Source: Prevotella sp. (GTDB lineage: Bacteria; Bacteroidota; Bacteroidia; Bacteroidales; Bacteroidaceae). Taken from it: DNA of 22,542 nucleotides. The DNA is taken from the NCBI GenBank assembly GCA_016291915.1, contig JAEEZP010000270.1, positions 1 to 22,542 of the forward strand. The letters are read 5' to 3'. The number at the start of each line of letters is the position of its first letter. Positions within the stretch are counted from its first letter, which is position 1. The notes under the pieces are model-generated. The model had not been told where the DNA came from. It made no database searches and saw only the letters and a program-made list of their open reading frames with translations. The translations under genes and the position numbers were made by a program. Shown here piece by piece: positions 15,547-22,542 of the stretch.

Positions 15547-16161
15547 ATGGATGTTAACAGTACGGTAAAGACAATCAAACAACAGTTTTTTCTTCGTATG
15601 AATGGAGAGACAGCCCGTTCTATGCGTGAGAAAGGCGTTCAGTATCATCTTAACTGGGGTATAAGTCTGCCTGATCTGAAACAGATGGCTGGCAACTACC
15701 CAAAGGATTTTGATCTCGCTATTGCCTTATGGAAAGAAGACATCCGTGAATGTAAGATCATGGCACTGATGTTGATGCCCCCGGAAAAGATGTTGCCAGA
15801 GATTGTTGATATATGGATGGAACAAACCACTACACAAGAGTTGGCAGAATTATCAGCATTCTATCTGTATCAGTATCTCGATTATGCATCAGTCATCGCA
15901 TTCGAATGGATAGCGACTGTTAACGAGATAAAACAGATTTGCGGTTATCATATTCTTTCCCGTCTGTTTATGAAAGGAAATGAGCCTGATGAACGGGGTA
16001 TTCATGAGTTATTAGACCAGATCATTGTTGCATTGAAAGAGGATAACCCAGCTGTCAAACGTGCCGCATATACTTGTCTGCAGCGCTTTTCTCAGTTAGG
16101 TGATGTTTATGAAACAATAGCCAACAATGCCATGCATATGAATAATTTAGTTTTTTTATAA
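15547..16161 (+). CDS. AlkD/HEAT-repeat-like protein (putative DNA alkylation repair family)
   Basis: The 204-residue product is predicted to be almost entirely alpha-helical, with repeated helix pairs. The segment YPKDFDLAIALWKEDIRECKIMALML (about 51-76, described by its pattern: Leu-Ala/Ile-Leu-Trp-Lys, then Ile-Arg-Glu, then Met/Ala/Leu) resembles the 'LW-x-x-x-x-R-E-x-r' repeat of the AlkD DNA alkylation repair family (PF08713). The C-terminal DNPAVKRAAYTCLQRF is another HEAT-like pair. AlkD proteins excise bulky or alkylated bases without base flipping. I cannot identify the catalytic Trp and Asp with confidence, so the activity is unproven. It follows dipeptidyl peptidase III by 11 bp. 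Confidence 0.65.
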   Translation: MDVNSTVKTIKQQFFLRMNGETARSMREKGVQYHLNWGISLPDLKQMAGNYPKDFDLAIALWKEDIRECKIMALMLMPPEKMLPEIVDIWMEQTTTQELAELSAFYLYQYLDYASVIAFEWIATVNEIKQICGYHILSRLFMKGNEPDERGIHELLDQIIVALKEDNPAVKRAAYTCLQRFSQLGDVYETIANNAMHMNNLVFL

Positions 16162-16192
16162 AGAAAGATATCTTTTAATTTATAAAAAATAG

Positions 16193-16200
16193 TAACTTTG
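16193..16200 (+). promoter_or_regulatory. -7 box of the Fur-family gene
   Basis: TAACTTTG at 16193-16200 matches TAnnTTTG and ends 21 bp before the ATG at 16222. It overlaps the TTG at 16198, which argues against that codon as the start. Confidence 0.65.
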
Positions 16201-16221
16201 CAGGGTGGATTTACGATTATA

Positions 16222-16701
16222 ATGAAAGAGACTGTAAACTCATCCGTCAGGACGATATTAACAAACTATTTGGAGCAGAGTAATCACCGTAAGACGCCGG
16301 AACGTTTTGCTGTGCTTGACACTGTATATCGCTTTGACCGTAGTTTCTCCATCCAGGAACTCAGTGAACGGTTGGAAAAAGCAAAGTTTCATGTAAGTCG
16401 TGCCACAATCTACAATACCCTGAAACTGCTTCTAAAACTCCGTCTTGTGGTATGTCACCGTCTGGAAGATGGAGTCAAATATGAAGCCTCATACGGGACA
16501 GAGAATCATTGTCATCAGGTATGTACAGTCTGTGGTAAGGTAACTGAGATCTCCGTTCCTAATATTGTCAAGGAAGTGAACGAGACCCATCTGCGTCGGT
16601 TCAGAAAAGATGGATTCTCATTATATATCTACGGTATATGCAGTACCTGTCAGGCAAAGATTACCCGTAAGCAAAATAAAATGAATAGTACTATTAAATA
16701 A
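16222..16701 (+). CDS. Fur/PerR-family metal-dependent repressor
   Basis: A 159-residue Fur-superfamily regulator, which would repress iron- or peroxide-stress genes when metal-bound. I chose the ATG at 16222; an in-frame TTG at 16198 lies inside the -7 box. The winged helix includes the recognition helix SRATIYNTLKLL (59-70). Structural zinc is provided by C101/C104 (CTVC) and C140/C143 (CSTC). The regulatory-site segment is ENHCHQVC, with C97 in the middle of what is usually an H-H-H-H stretch. The choice between Fur and PerR cannot be made from this. It ends 7 bp before purA and probably shares its message. Confidence 0.9.
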   Translation: MKETVNSSVRTILTNYLEQSNHRKTPERFAVLDTVYRFDRSFSIQELSERLEKAKFHVSRATIYNTLKLLLKLRLVVCHRLEDGVKYEASYGTENHCHQVCTVCGKVTEISVPNIVKEVNETHLRRFRKDGFSLYIYGICSTCQAKITRKQNKMNSTIK

Positions 16702-16708
16702 TATAAAA

Positions 16709-17983
16709 ATGTCACAAGGTAAAGTTGATGTCCTCTTAGGATTACAATGGGGCGATGAAGGAAAAGGAAAGGTTGTTGACGTGTTAACCCCTCTCTATGA
16801 TGTCGTTGCCAGATTCCAGGGTGGCCCCAATGCCGGTCACACACTCGAGTTTAAAGGTGAGAAATATGTTCTTCGCAGTATTCCCTCAGGAATCTTCCAG
16901 GGTGGGAAAGTGAATATTATAGGTAATGGCGTGGTGCTGGCTCCTGATCTGTTCATGGCCGAAGCAAAAGACTTGGAGAGAAGTGGCCATAATCTTCATG
17001 CTAACCTGCATATATCCCGTAAGGCACATTTGATTCTTCCCACTCACCGTCTGCTGGATGCTGCTTATGAGGCTGCCAAAGGAAAGGGAAAGGTTGGTAC
17101 CACCGGTAAAGGTATCGGACCGACTTATACGGATAAGATTTCACGTACCGGACTGCGTGTCGGAGATATCTTCGACCGTTTCGAAGAGAAATATGCAGCT
17201 TGCAAGGCTCGTCATGAGGCTATCCTGCAGTCGCTCAACTATACAGATTATGATATCTCGGAAGTGGAGAAGACATGGATGGAGGGTATCGAATACCTGA
17301 AACAGTTTAAGATCGTTGATTCAGAGCATGAGATCAATCATCTGTTGCGTGACGGTAAGAGTATTCTCTGTGAAGGTGCCCAGGGTACAATGCTTGATAT
17401 CGACTTCGGCAGTTATCCTTTCGTAACCTCATCCAATACAGTTTGTGCTGGTGCTTGTACCGGTTTAGGTATAGCTCCCAATAAGATTGGGGATGTCTTT
17501 GGTATCATGAAAGCCTATTGTACTCGTGTTGGTGCTGGTCCATTCCCGACAGAACTCTTTGATGAGACTGGTGCAAAGATCCGTGACTTAGGACATGAGT
17601 ATGGTGCCGTGACCGGTCGTGAGCGTCGTTGCGGTTGGGTTGATCTGGTAGCTCTCCGTTATGCCATCATGATCAATGGCGTTACACAACTGATTCTCAT
17701 GAAGAGTGATGTGCTGGATGCTTTCGACACGATCAAAGCGTGCGTTGCTTATCGAATAAATGGTGAGATCACCAATGAATTCCCGTTCAACGTGGAAGAA
17801 GGTGTAGAACCGATCTACGAGGAGTTGCCAGGATGGAAGACAGAAATGAGTGGTTTCACTAAAGAAGATCAGTTGCCGAAGGCATTCCTTGACTATATCG
17901 ATTTCTTGGAGAAACAACTGGAAACACCTATCCGTATCATTAGTGTAGGACCAGACCGTGAACAAACGATTATAAGAAAATAA
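16709..17983 (+). CDS. purA: Adenylosuccinate synthetase
   Basis: The enzyme joins IMP and aspartate with GTP to adenylosuccinate, the first committed step to AMP. The 424 residues are of normal length. GLQWGDEGKGK (11-21) holds the catalytic Asp16, and GGPNAGHTL (38-46) the catalytic His44. GTTGKGIGPTYTDK, EGAQGTMLDIDFGSYPFVTSS-type sequence, TGRERRCGWVD and the guanine-binding KSDVLD follow in the expected order. It lies 7 bp after the Fur-family gene and 4 bp before hisS. Confidence 0.98.
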   Translation: MSQGKVDVLLGLQWGDEGKGKVVDVLTPLYDVVARFQGGPNAGHTLEFKGEKYVLRSIPSGIFQGGKVNIIGNGVVLAPDLFMAEAKDLERSGHNLHANLHISRKAHLILPTHRLLDAAYEAAKGKGKVGTTGKGIGPTYTDKISRTGLRVGDIFDRFEEKYAACKARHEAILQSLNYTDYDISEVEKTWMEGIEYLKQFKIVDSEHEINHLLRDGKSILCEGAQGTMLDIDFGSYPFVTSSNTVCAGACTGLGIAPNKIGDVFGIMKAYCTRVGAGPFPTELFDETGAKIRDLGHEYGAVTGRERRCGWVDLVALRYAIMINGVTQLILMKSDVLDAFDTIKACVAYRINGEITNEFPFNVEEGVEPIYEELPGWKTEMSGFTKEDQLPKAFLDYIDFLEKQLETPIRIISVGPDREQTIIRK

Positions 17984-17987
17984 TTAT

Positions 17988-19355
17988 ATGGCAAATAAAC
18001 CAAGTATTCCTAAGGGTACGCGTGATTTCTCTCCATTGGAGATGGCAAAGCGTAACTATATCTTTAATACTATCAAAGAGGTATATGCGCTGTATGGATT
18101 CCAACAGATAGAGACACCAGCCATGGAGAGTCTTCAGACCCTGATGGGAAAATATGGCGAAGAGGGAGACAAACTATTGTTCAAGGTGCTGAACAGTGGT
18201 GATTTCCTTAATAAGGTTTCCGATGAGGAGTTGCAGGAACGTAATGCCCTCCATCTGGCAGCCCGTCTTTGCGAAAAAGGTCTTCGCTATGATCTTACCG
18301 TTCCTTTTGCCCGTTATGTGGTGATGCATCGTGACGAACTGCAGTTGCCTTTCAAACGTTATCAGATACAACCCGTATGGCGTGCTGATCGTCCGCAGAA
18401 AGGAAGATACCGTGAGTTTTATCAGTGTGATGCGGATGTTGTTGGTTCTGATTCCCTGCTTAACGAGGTAGAACTGATGCAGATTATCGATACGGTATTT
18501 ACCCGTTTCGGAGTACGTGTACAGATAAAGATCAATAATCGAAAGATTCTTACGGGTATTGCTGAGGTTATTGGCGAGGCTGAGAAGATCGTAGATATCA
18601 CTGTTGCCATCGATAAGTTGGATAAAATAGGATTGGACGCTGTCAATGCAGAACTGGCAGCCGATGGTATCAGCCAAGAGGCCATCGACAAACTACAACC
18701 TATCATCTCTTTGAGTGGTACCAATGATGAGAAGTTGGATACTATTGCTACGGTATTGGCATCTTCTGAGATCGGTATGAAAGGTGTTGAGGAGACTCGT
18801 TTTATCCTGAATACATTGAAGACCGCTGATCTCAATAATGAGATGCAGCTCGATCTTACTTTAGCTCGTGGATTGAACTACTACACCGGAGCTATCTTTG
18901 AAGTGAAGGCTTTGGATGTTCAGATCGGTAGTATTACCGGCGGTGGACGGTATGACAACCTTACAGGTATCTTCGGTATGCCGGGACTCAGTGGTGTGGG
19001 CATCTCCTTTGGTGCCGACCGTATCTTTGATGTGCTGAATACCCTCGATCTGTATCCACAGGAAGCTGTTCATGGAACCCAACTGCTCTTCATCAATTTC
19101 GGTGATCGTGAAACGGCATATTGTCTGCCGATAGCTAACGAGATGCGAAAAGCAGGTATCCGTACGGAGGTTTATCCTGATAAGTCAAAGATGAAAAAAC
19201 AGATGAGCTATGCCAATGCCATGCAAATCCCGTTTGTCGCCTTGGCTGGAGATAACGAGATTCAACAGGGAAAGATAACACTGAAGAATATGATTAGTGG
19301 AGATCAGGAGCTCCTCACTCCCACAGAGATGATTACTAAAATTCTTCATTCATGA
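17988..19355 (+). CDS. hisS: Histidyl-tRNA synthetase
   Basis: The class II enzyme charges tRNA-His. The 455 residues show DLTVPFARYV (102-111), motif 2 and the ATP/histidine segment WRADRPQKGRYREFYQCDAD (131-150), and the histidine-specific LARGLNYYTG (292-301). Between the KLLFKV strand (63-68) and the RYDLT segment (100-104) it has an insertion of about 30 residues compared with the E. coli enzyme, as in other Bacteroidota. The C-terminal anticodon-binding domain begins near 365. HisZ is excluded because the synthetase motifs are complete. The stop codon overlaps the start of the next gene by 4 bases. Confidence 0.97.
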   Translation: MANKPSIPKGTRDFSPLEMAKRNYIFNTIKEVYALYGFQQIETPAMESLQTLMGKYGEEGDKLLFKVLNSGDFLNKVSDEELQERNALHLAARLCEKGLRYDLTVPFARYVVMHRDELQLPFKRYQIQPVWRADRPQKGRYREFYQCDADVVGSDSLLNEVELMQIIDTVFTRFGVRVQIKINNRKILTGIAEVIGEAEKIVDITVAIDKLDKIGLDAVNAELAADGISQEAIDKLQPIISLSGTNDEKLDTIATVLASSEIGMKGVEETRFILNTLKTADLNNEMQLDLTLARGLNYYTGAIFEVKALDVQIGSITGGGRYDNLTGIFGMPGLSGVGISFGADRIFDVLNTLDLYPQEAVHGTQLLFINFGDRETAYCLPIANEMRKAGIRTEVYPDKSKMKKQMSYANAMQIPFVALAGDNEIQQGKITLKNMISGDQELLTPTEMITKILHS

Positions 19356-20221
19356 GAAAAGTTATTTCTTCCCTGATAGCTGTCATCGCCTTTATGGTCT
19401 TATGTGCTTTTCAACAGGACCATAAGGTAACGGTCTTTATGATCGGTGACAGTACAATGGCAAACAAAGACACTACTGGCGGCAAACAGGAAAGAGGGTG
19501 GGGGATGATGCTCCAGCCTTTCTTCAACGATCCTTATGTTGTCGACAACCATGCTGTGAATGGACGTAGCAGTAAGAGTTTTATTAATGAGGGCCGTTGG
19601 CAGGTAATCTTAGACAAGATGCAACCAGGTGATTATGTCATCATCCAGTTCGGACATAATGACGAGAAACCTGCTGTTGATCGGCATACCGATCCTGGTT
19701 CTACTTTTGATGATAATTTGAGAAGATTCATTCGTGAGACACGTGAAAAAGGTGGTAATCCCATTCTATGTAACTGTGTGGTAAGAAGGAATTTCCATCG
19801 TCAGGTTGATTCTTCTGTTGAGGATGAGTCATTACGTAATGTGAAATACTCTGATGAAGAGGTTAACAGTGATACTCTGATTGATACTCATGGTGCCTAT
19901 CGCGAAGTACCTAAGTACATCGCTAAGGAGATGAATGTCCCATTTATTGATGCAAACAAGATTACGCATGATCTGGAAGAAGGCTTAGGTGTTGTCAAAT
20001 CCCGTAAGTTACACATGTGGTTCAAACCGGGTGAGACACCCTCTATCCCTGATGGAAGAAGAGACAATACTCATTATAATATTCAGGGAGCTACGATGGT
20101 TGCTTCGTTGTTAGCGCAAGAGATGGCTGATAAAGTTCCTGCTCTCCGTCAGCATATCAATAAGAAAATGATCAAGAAAGCCAAGAAAAATTTTGGTAAA
20201 TATATCAAAAAAACAAAATAA
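19352..20221 (+). CDS. Exported SGNH/GDSL-family esterase (rhamnogalacturonan acetylesterase-like)
   Basis: The 289-residue protein has a hydrophobic N-terminal signal (about 4-20), so it should be exported. Block I is GDST (32-35) with nucleophile Ser34; block II is VNGRSS (69-74); block III is GHND (101-104) with Asn103; block V is DNTH (238-241) with Asp238 and His241. This is the complete SGNH set and is closest in pattern to rhamnogalacturonan acetylesterases, which deacetylate pectin. The C-terminus is strongly basic (KKMIKKAKKNFGKYIKKTK). A Cys at 18 is not preceded by a good lipobox. The start ATG overlaps the hisS stop as ATGA. Substrate is inferred from family only. Confidence 0.85.
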   Translation: MRKVISSLIAVIAFMVLCAFQQDHKVTVFMIGDSTMANKDTTGGKQERGWGMMLQPFFNDPYVVDNHAVNGRSSKSFINEGRWQVILDKMQPGDYVIIQFGHNDEKPAVDRHTDPGSTFDDNLRRFIRETREKGGNPILCNCVVRRNFHRQVDSSVEDESLRNVKYSDEEVNSDTLIDTHGAYREVPKYIAKEMNVPFIDANKITHDLEEGLGVVKSRKLHMWFKPGETPSIPDGRRDNTHYNIQGATMVASLLAQEMADKVPALRQHINKKMIKKAKKNFGKYIKKTK

Positions 20222-20223
20222 TA

Positions 20224-20254
20224 TTTGTTTTAAAAAACTTTTTTCTTATATTTG
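20224..20254 (+). promoter_or_regulatory. Promoter of the rubrerythrin gene
   Basis: TTTG (20224-20227), 19 nt, TATATTTG (20247-20254): both boxes match the Bacteroidota consensus with correct spacing. The -7 box ends 44 bp before the ATG, and the -33 box begins just after the upstream stop codon. Confidence 0.75.
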
Positions 20255-20298
20255 CAGCATCTGATAATTAAGAATCATTATTATTAAACAAAAACATT

Positions 20299-20853
20299 AT
20301 GAATAAGAAATTTGTTTGTACCGTATGTGGTTATATCCACGAAGGACCAGAGCCACCAGAGAAGTGTCCAATTTGTAAAGTTCCTGCCAGCAAGTTCAAG
20401 GAGTTGGTTGAGGATGATAGCGAGTCTTTTGCGACAGTACATACTTTAGGAGCTGCCCGTGACGAGGGTGCTGATGAAGAGATGATAAAAGACCTGAAGA
20501 ATCATTTCGATGGTGAATGCGGTGAGGTAGGAATGTATCTTGCCATGAGTCGTCAGGCTGATCGTGAGGGTTATCCCGAGATTGCTGAAGCTTTCAAGCG
20601 TTATGCTTTCGAGGAGGCAGAGCATGCCAGCAAGTTTGCTGAGCTGTTGGGTGATGTGCTGAAAGACACAAAGTACAACCTCGAAGCTCGTATTGCTGCC
20701 GAGCGGGGTGCTTGTGAGGATAAATTCCGTATTGCCCGCAATGCCAAGGCTGCAGGTATGGACGCTACCCACGACACTGTTCATGAAATGGCAAAGGACG
20801 AGGCTCGTCACTGCGCTGGTTTCATGGGACTCTACAAGCGCTATTTCAAATAG
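20299..20853 (+). CDS. Reverse rubrerythrin (N-terminal rubredoxin, C-terminal ferritin-like diiron domain)
   Basis: Rubrerythrins reduce hydrogen peroxide to water in anaerobes, taking electrons from NADH via redox partners. Here the order is reversed from the classic protein. A rubredoxin-type Fe(Cys)4 site is at the N-terminus (C7, C10, C23, C26, in CTVCGYIHEG and CPICKVP). The four-helix diiron domain follows (about 55-180), with likely ligands E76, E106 and H109 (EEAEH), E135 and E168/H171 (DEARH). The 184 residues agree with the revRbr type known from clostridia. It has its own promoter. A role in oxidative-stress defence is well supported by the family; regulation by the Fur-family protein upstream is only a guess. 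Confidence 0.93.
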   Translation: MNKKFVCTVCGYIHEGPEPPEKCPICKVPASKFKELVEDDSESFATVHTLGAARDEGADEEMIKDLKNHFDGECGEVGMYLAMSRQADREGYPEIAEAFKRYAFEEAEHASKFAELLGDVLKDTKYNLEARIAAERGACEDKFRIARNAKAAGMDATHDTVHEMAKDEARHCAGFMGLYKRYFK

Positions 20854-20897
20854 TTCTGGTTATACAGGCGATGTCCTGCTAAAGAATTAGAAACACA

Positions 20898-20947
20898 GAG
20901 ATACAGGGATGCAGAGTTTTTCTCACATTCGCTGTATCTCTTTTTTT
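20898..20947 (+). terminator. Terminator after the rubrerythrin gene
   Basis: Arms gagatacag (20898-20906) and ctgtatctc (20932-20940) pair perfectly over a 25-nt loop and are followed by seven T (20941-20947). The long loop lowers confidence. Confidence 0.6.
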
Positions 20948-20951
20948 ATGG

Positions 20952-21806
20952 TCAAAGGAGTTTGTTCAGGAACCACCAACGTCTTTTCTTCTCTATTCTC
21001 GGTTGAAAACGGATATAGGCACGATCATCAAAACTGTTGTTGCCTTTCATCACTCCTTTGGTAGCTAAAAACTTATCCACACATAACGGATCAACCTCTA
21101 ACAATTCCTGCAGTGTCTTTTCACTCTCTTGTAATGTAGGTTTCAGGAAGGGATAACCATCAGATGCCAATACAATCTCTTTATTCTCTTTACAAGGGAT
21201 AATACGAACATTTTCCATCAACACAGGAAAACCATCGAAAACAGAATATTTGCGGTTCTGTAATAGACAACCGGCAATGATATCCGGCAATATCAAGGCT
21301 CTGCCTTCATCCTTTATCTGAAAATCCTCAACAGTCTTTCCGTTAGCCAAGGCTTTCTTTATGAAGACACTACGCTTCAGCGCATTGGCTTGTTCAGAGG
21401 GTTTGGGATTATCATAAAAGACACCATCTACCAGACACTGACAGTCACCGATCATCCATATCTCTTGATGAAAGATACTATATACAATACAACTGGCTGT
21501 AATACGTTCGGAAGGATGCTCCTCCAATCGACGGATATCAGCTCCTTTATAATCATAGAATTCCTGTAATCCTTCGGTAACGACACGACAGAATCCCTCG
21601 CAAGTAATCTGAGATGGCATATTTTGGATCATATCGTGGATGAGTTCCATAGCCAGCCTACCATTGCTTTTCTCTGGGGAAAATTGTATCGATGACTTAC
21701 TCGTACTACCATCGATTACAGCGATGAAGTTCTCATTAACGACGATTCCGTCTTCGCATGTCTCTTGACTTCTCTTGCCTATAGTCAGGCTTTCTATGAT
21801 TTTCAT
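20952..21806 (-). CDS. PP2C-like (PPM family) protein phosphatase domain protein
   Basis: The 284 residues follow the PP2C motif order: CEDGIVVNENFIAVIDGST (17-35) with metal-binding D19 and D32/G33; ITASCIVYSI (102-111); IGDCQCLVDG (119-128) with D121; LASDGYPFL (213-221) with D216; and FDDRAYIRF (259-267) with D260/D261. PP2C proteins dephosphorylate Ser/Thr residues in a metal-dependent way. The protein is a compact, diverged member. Its tail KKRRWWFLNKLL (273-284) is basic and hydrophobic and might touch membrane. The gene starts inside the 3' end of the YgiQ-type gene (71-bp overlap), and the start is fixed by the need for D19. No kinase partner lies nearby. Target unknown. Confidence 0.72.
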   Translation of the reverse strand: MKIIESLTIGKRSQETCEDGIVVNENFIAVIDGSTSKSSIQFSPEKSNGRLAMELIHDMIQNMPSQITCEGFCRVVTEGLQEFYDYKGADIRRLEEHPSERITASCIVYSIFHQEIWMIGDCQCLVDGVFYDNPKPSEQANALKRSVFIKKALANGKTVEDFQIKDEGRALILPDIIAGCLLQNRKYSVFDGFPVLMENVRIIPCKENKEIVLASDGYPFLKPTLQESEKTLQELLEVDPLCVDKFLATKGVMKGNNSFDDRAYIRFQPRIEKKRRWWFLNKLL

Positions 21807-22542
21807 ATAACTTATTGATCAGTTCTGGTTTACCGATACGTTTCAGTTCTCTTTCTATATTCCGACGTTCTTCAGGTTTATACCAGAAGAAGAACATACG
21901 TTGTGCTAATTTCTCCTTCTGCGTCTTTGCCGAGAAGACTGGTTGTAGGGTATATGGATCATAACCGGTGTACCATGTCTCGGTAGCCACAGTCATTGGA
22001 GTGGGGGTAAAGTCCTGCACCTGTTCCAGATGGAAATCCAAACGTTTGGTAATGACTGCCAACTCCGCCATGTCCGCTTCCTCACAACCGGGATGGGAAC
22101 TGATGAAGTAAGGTATGATCTGCTGTCGTAACTGTTCCTTTGCATTGATACGATCAAACACCCGCTTAAACTCTTCAAACAGGTGAAAAGAAGGCTTTCG
22201 CATCAACATCAGTACCTTGTCGGAGGTATGCTCAGGAGCAACCTTCAGCCGTCCGCTCACATGGTTGCAGATCAGTTCTTGGGTATATTGTCGGGCTGCG
22301 GCATTGCAATGCTCGTCATTACTACGGTGTAGAAGCAGGTCATAGCGTACACCACTGCCGATAAAACTTTTCTTTATCTCTGGCAACGCATCCACAGCAT
22401 GATAAATCTCCAACAACGGTGTGTGGTCGGTATTCAGATTCGGACAGATAGCAGGATGGATACATGAAGGACGCTTACATTTCTCACAGGCTTTCAGGTT
22501 CTTGCCGTGCATGCCGTACATATTGGCAGAGGGTCCACCGAG
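21736..22542 (-). CDS. ygiQ: YgiQ-family radical SAM protein, N-terminus outside the window
   Basis: The frame is open to the window edge and 268 C-terminal residues are visible. The ATG at 22521 is internal, because the codons before it read LGGPSAN as in YgiQ. Family signatures include GGPSANMYGMHGK, a Cys-rich stretch (CEKCKRPSCIHPAICPNL), GSGVRYDLLL, VSGRLKVAPEHTS, IPYFISSHPGC, LEQVQDFTPTPM and WYTGYDPYT. The C-terminus matches the domain called DUF3362. YgiQ proteins are predicted B12-independent radical SAM enzymes of unknown reaction. The SAM-cluster CxxxCxxC motif would be upstream and cannot be checked. The tail is basic (DMRRRNRR), and its last codons overlap the phosphatase gene. 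Confidence 0.93.
   Translation of the reverse strand, partial: LGGPSANMYGMHGKNLKACEKCKRPSCIHPAICPNLNTDHTPLLEIYHAVDALPEIKKSFIGSGVRYDLLLHRSNDEHCNAAARQYTQELICNHVSGRLKVAPEHTSDKVLMLMRKPSFHLFEEFKRVFDRINAKEQLRQQIIPYFISSHPGCEEADMAELAVITKRLDFHLEQVQDFTPTPMTVATETWYTGYDPYTLQPVFSAKTQKEKLAQRMFFFWYKPEERRNIERELKRIGKPELINKLYENHRKPDYRQEKSRDMRRRNRR

Noticed and set aside
16198..16221. TTG start for the Fur-family protein
   Set aside because: The codon is part of the TAACTTTG -7 box, so it would not be in the transcript. The ATG at 16222 fits the family.
17988..19355. HisZ (ATP phosphoribosyltransferase regulatory subunit) instead of HisS
   Set aside because: Motif 2 and the LARGLNYYTG histidine-binding motif are complete, and a C-terminal anticodon domain is present.
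22521..22521. ATG as the start of the YgiQ-type protein
   Set aside because: The frame continues to the window edge with family-typical residues before it, so the gene is cut by the window rather than starting here.

Overview
The window looks like chromosomal DNA from a member of the Bacteroidales (phylum Bacteroidota), most likely a Prevotella-like organism. The evidence is the promoter style (repeated TTTG-N19/20-TAnnTTTG elements of the Bacteroides type), the absence of Shine-Dalgarno sequences, and protein features typical of the phylum: a PD40-type envelope protein, a fused Nfn-like flavoprotein, and a dipeptidyl peptidase III with the HECLGH motif. No rRNA, tRNA, CRISPR array or complete insertion sequence is visible.

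Left part (1-6239). A truncated hypothetical gene on the + strand (1-462) faces a minus-strand cluster that reads, in transcription order, a PD40/coiled-coil exported protein, uridine phosphorylase, a flotillin-like SPFH protein and mnmE. Gaps are only 8, 23 and 22 bp, and a good promoter lies at 5780-5811. The last 18 bp of mnmE are repeated immediately after its stop codon, once with one mismatch and once as a diverged copy. In enterobacteria the same gene end is the attachment site of SGI1-type genomic islands. A small DUF486/DMT membrane protein gene lies at 5868-6239.

Middle part (6240-12710). An iron-type alcohol dehydrogenase (6477-7655, +) has its own promoter and terminator. It is followed by a 416-bp gene-free stretch rich in inverted and direct repeats that ends in a strong terminator. 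A minus-strand unit then carries serS followed by a fused NfnA/NfnB-like oxidoreductase. Next come rplU and rpmA (minus), with a structured leader before rplU and a terminator after rpmA.

Right part (13099-22542). A long co-directional + strand run holds an AraC-type HTH protein with an AT-hook tail, dipeptidyl peptidase III, an AlkD/HEAT-like protein, a Fur-family regulator, purA, hisS and an SGNH-family secreted esterase. Gaps are 1, 11, 60, 7 and 4 bp, then a 4-bp overlap. A 'reverse' rubrerythrin follows from its own promoter. The window closes with a minus-strand pair, a YgiQ-type radical SAM protein (its N-terminus is outside the window) overlapping a PP2C-like phosphatase by 71 bp.

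Most of the window is housekeeping or central metabolism. The places that look least ordinary are the tandem mnmE-end repeats beside a truncated gene, the structured intergenic region at about 7790-8055, the direct-repeat boxes upstream of the AraC-type gene, and the pairing of that regulator with dipeptidyl peptidase III.
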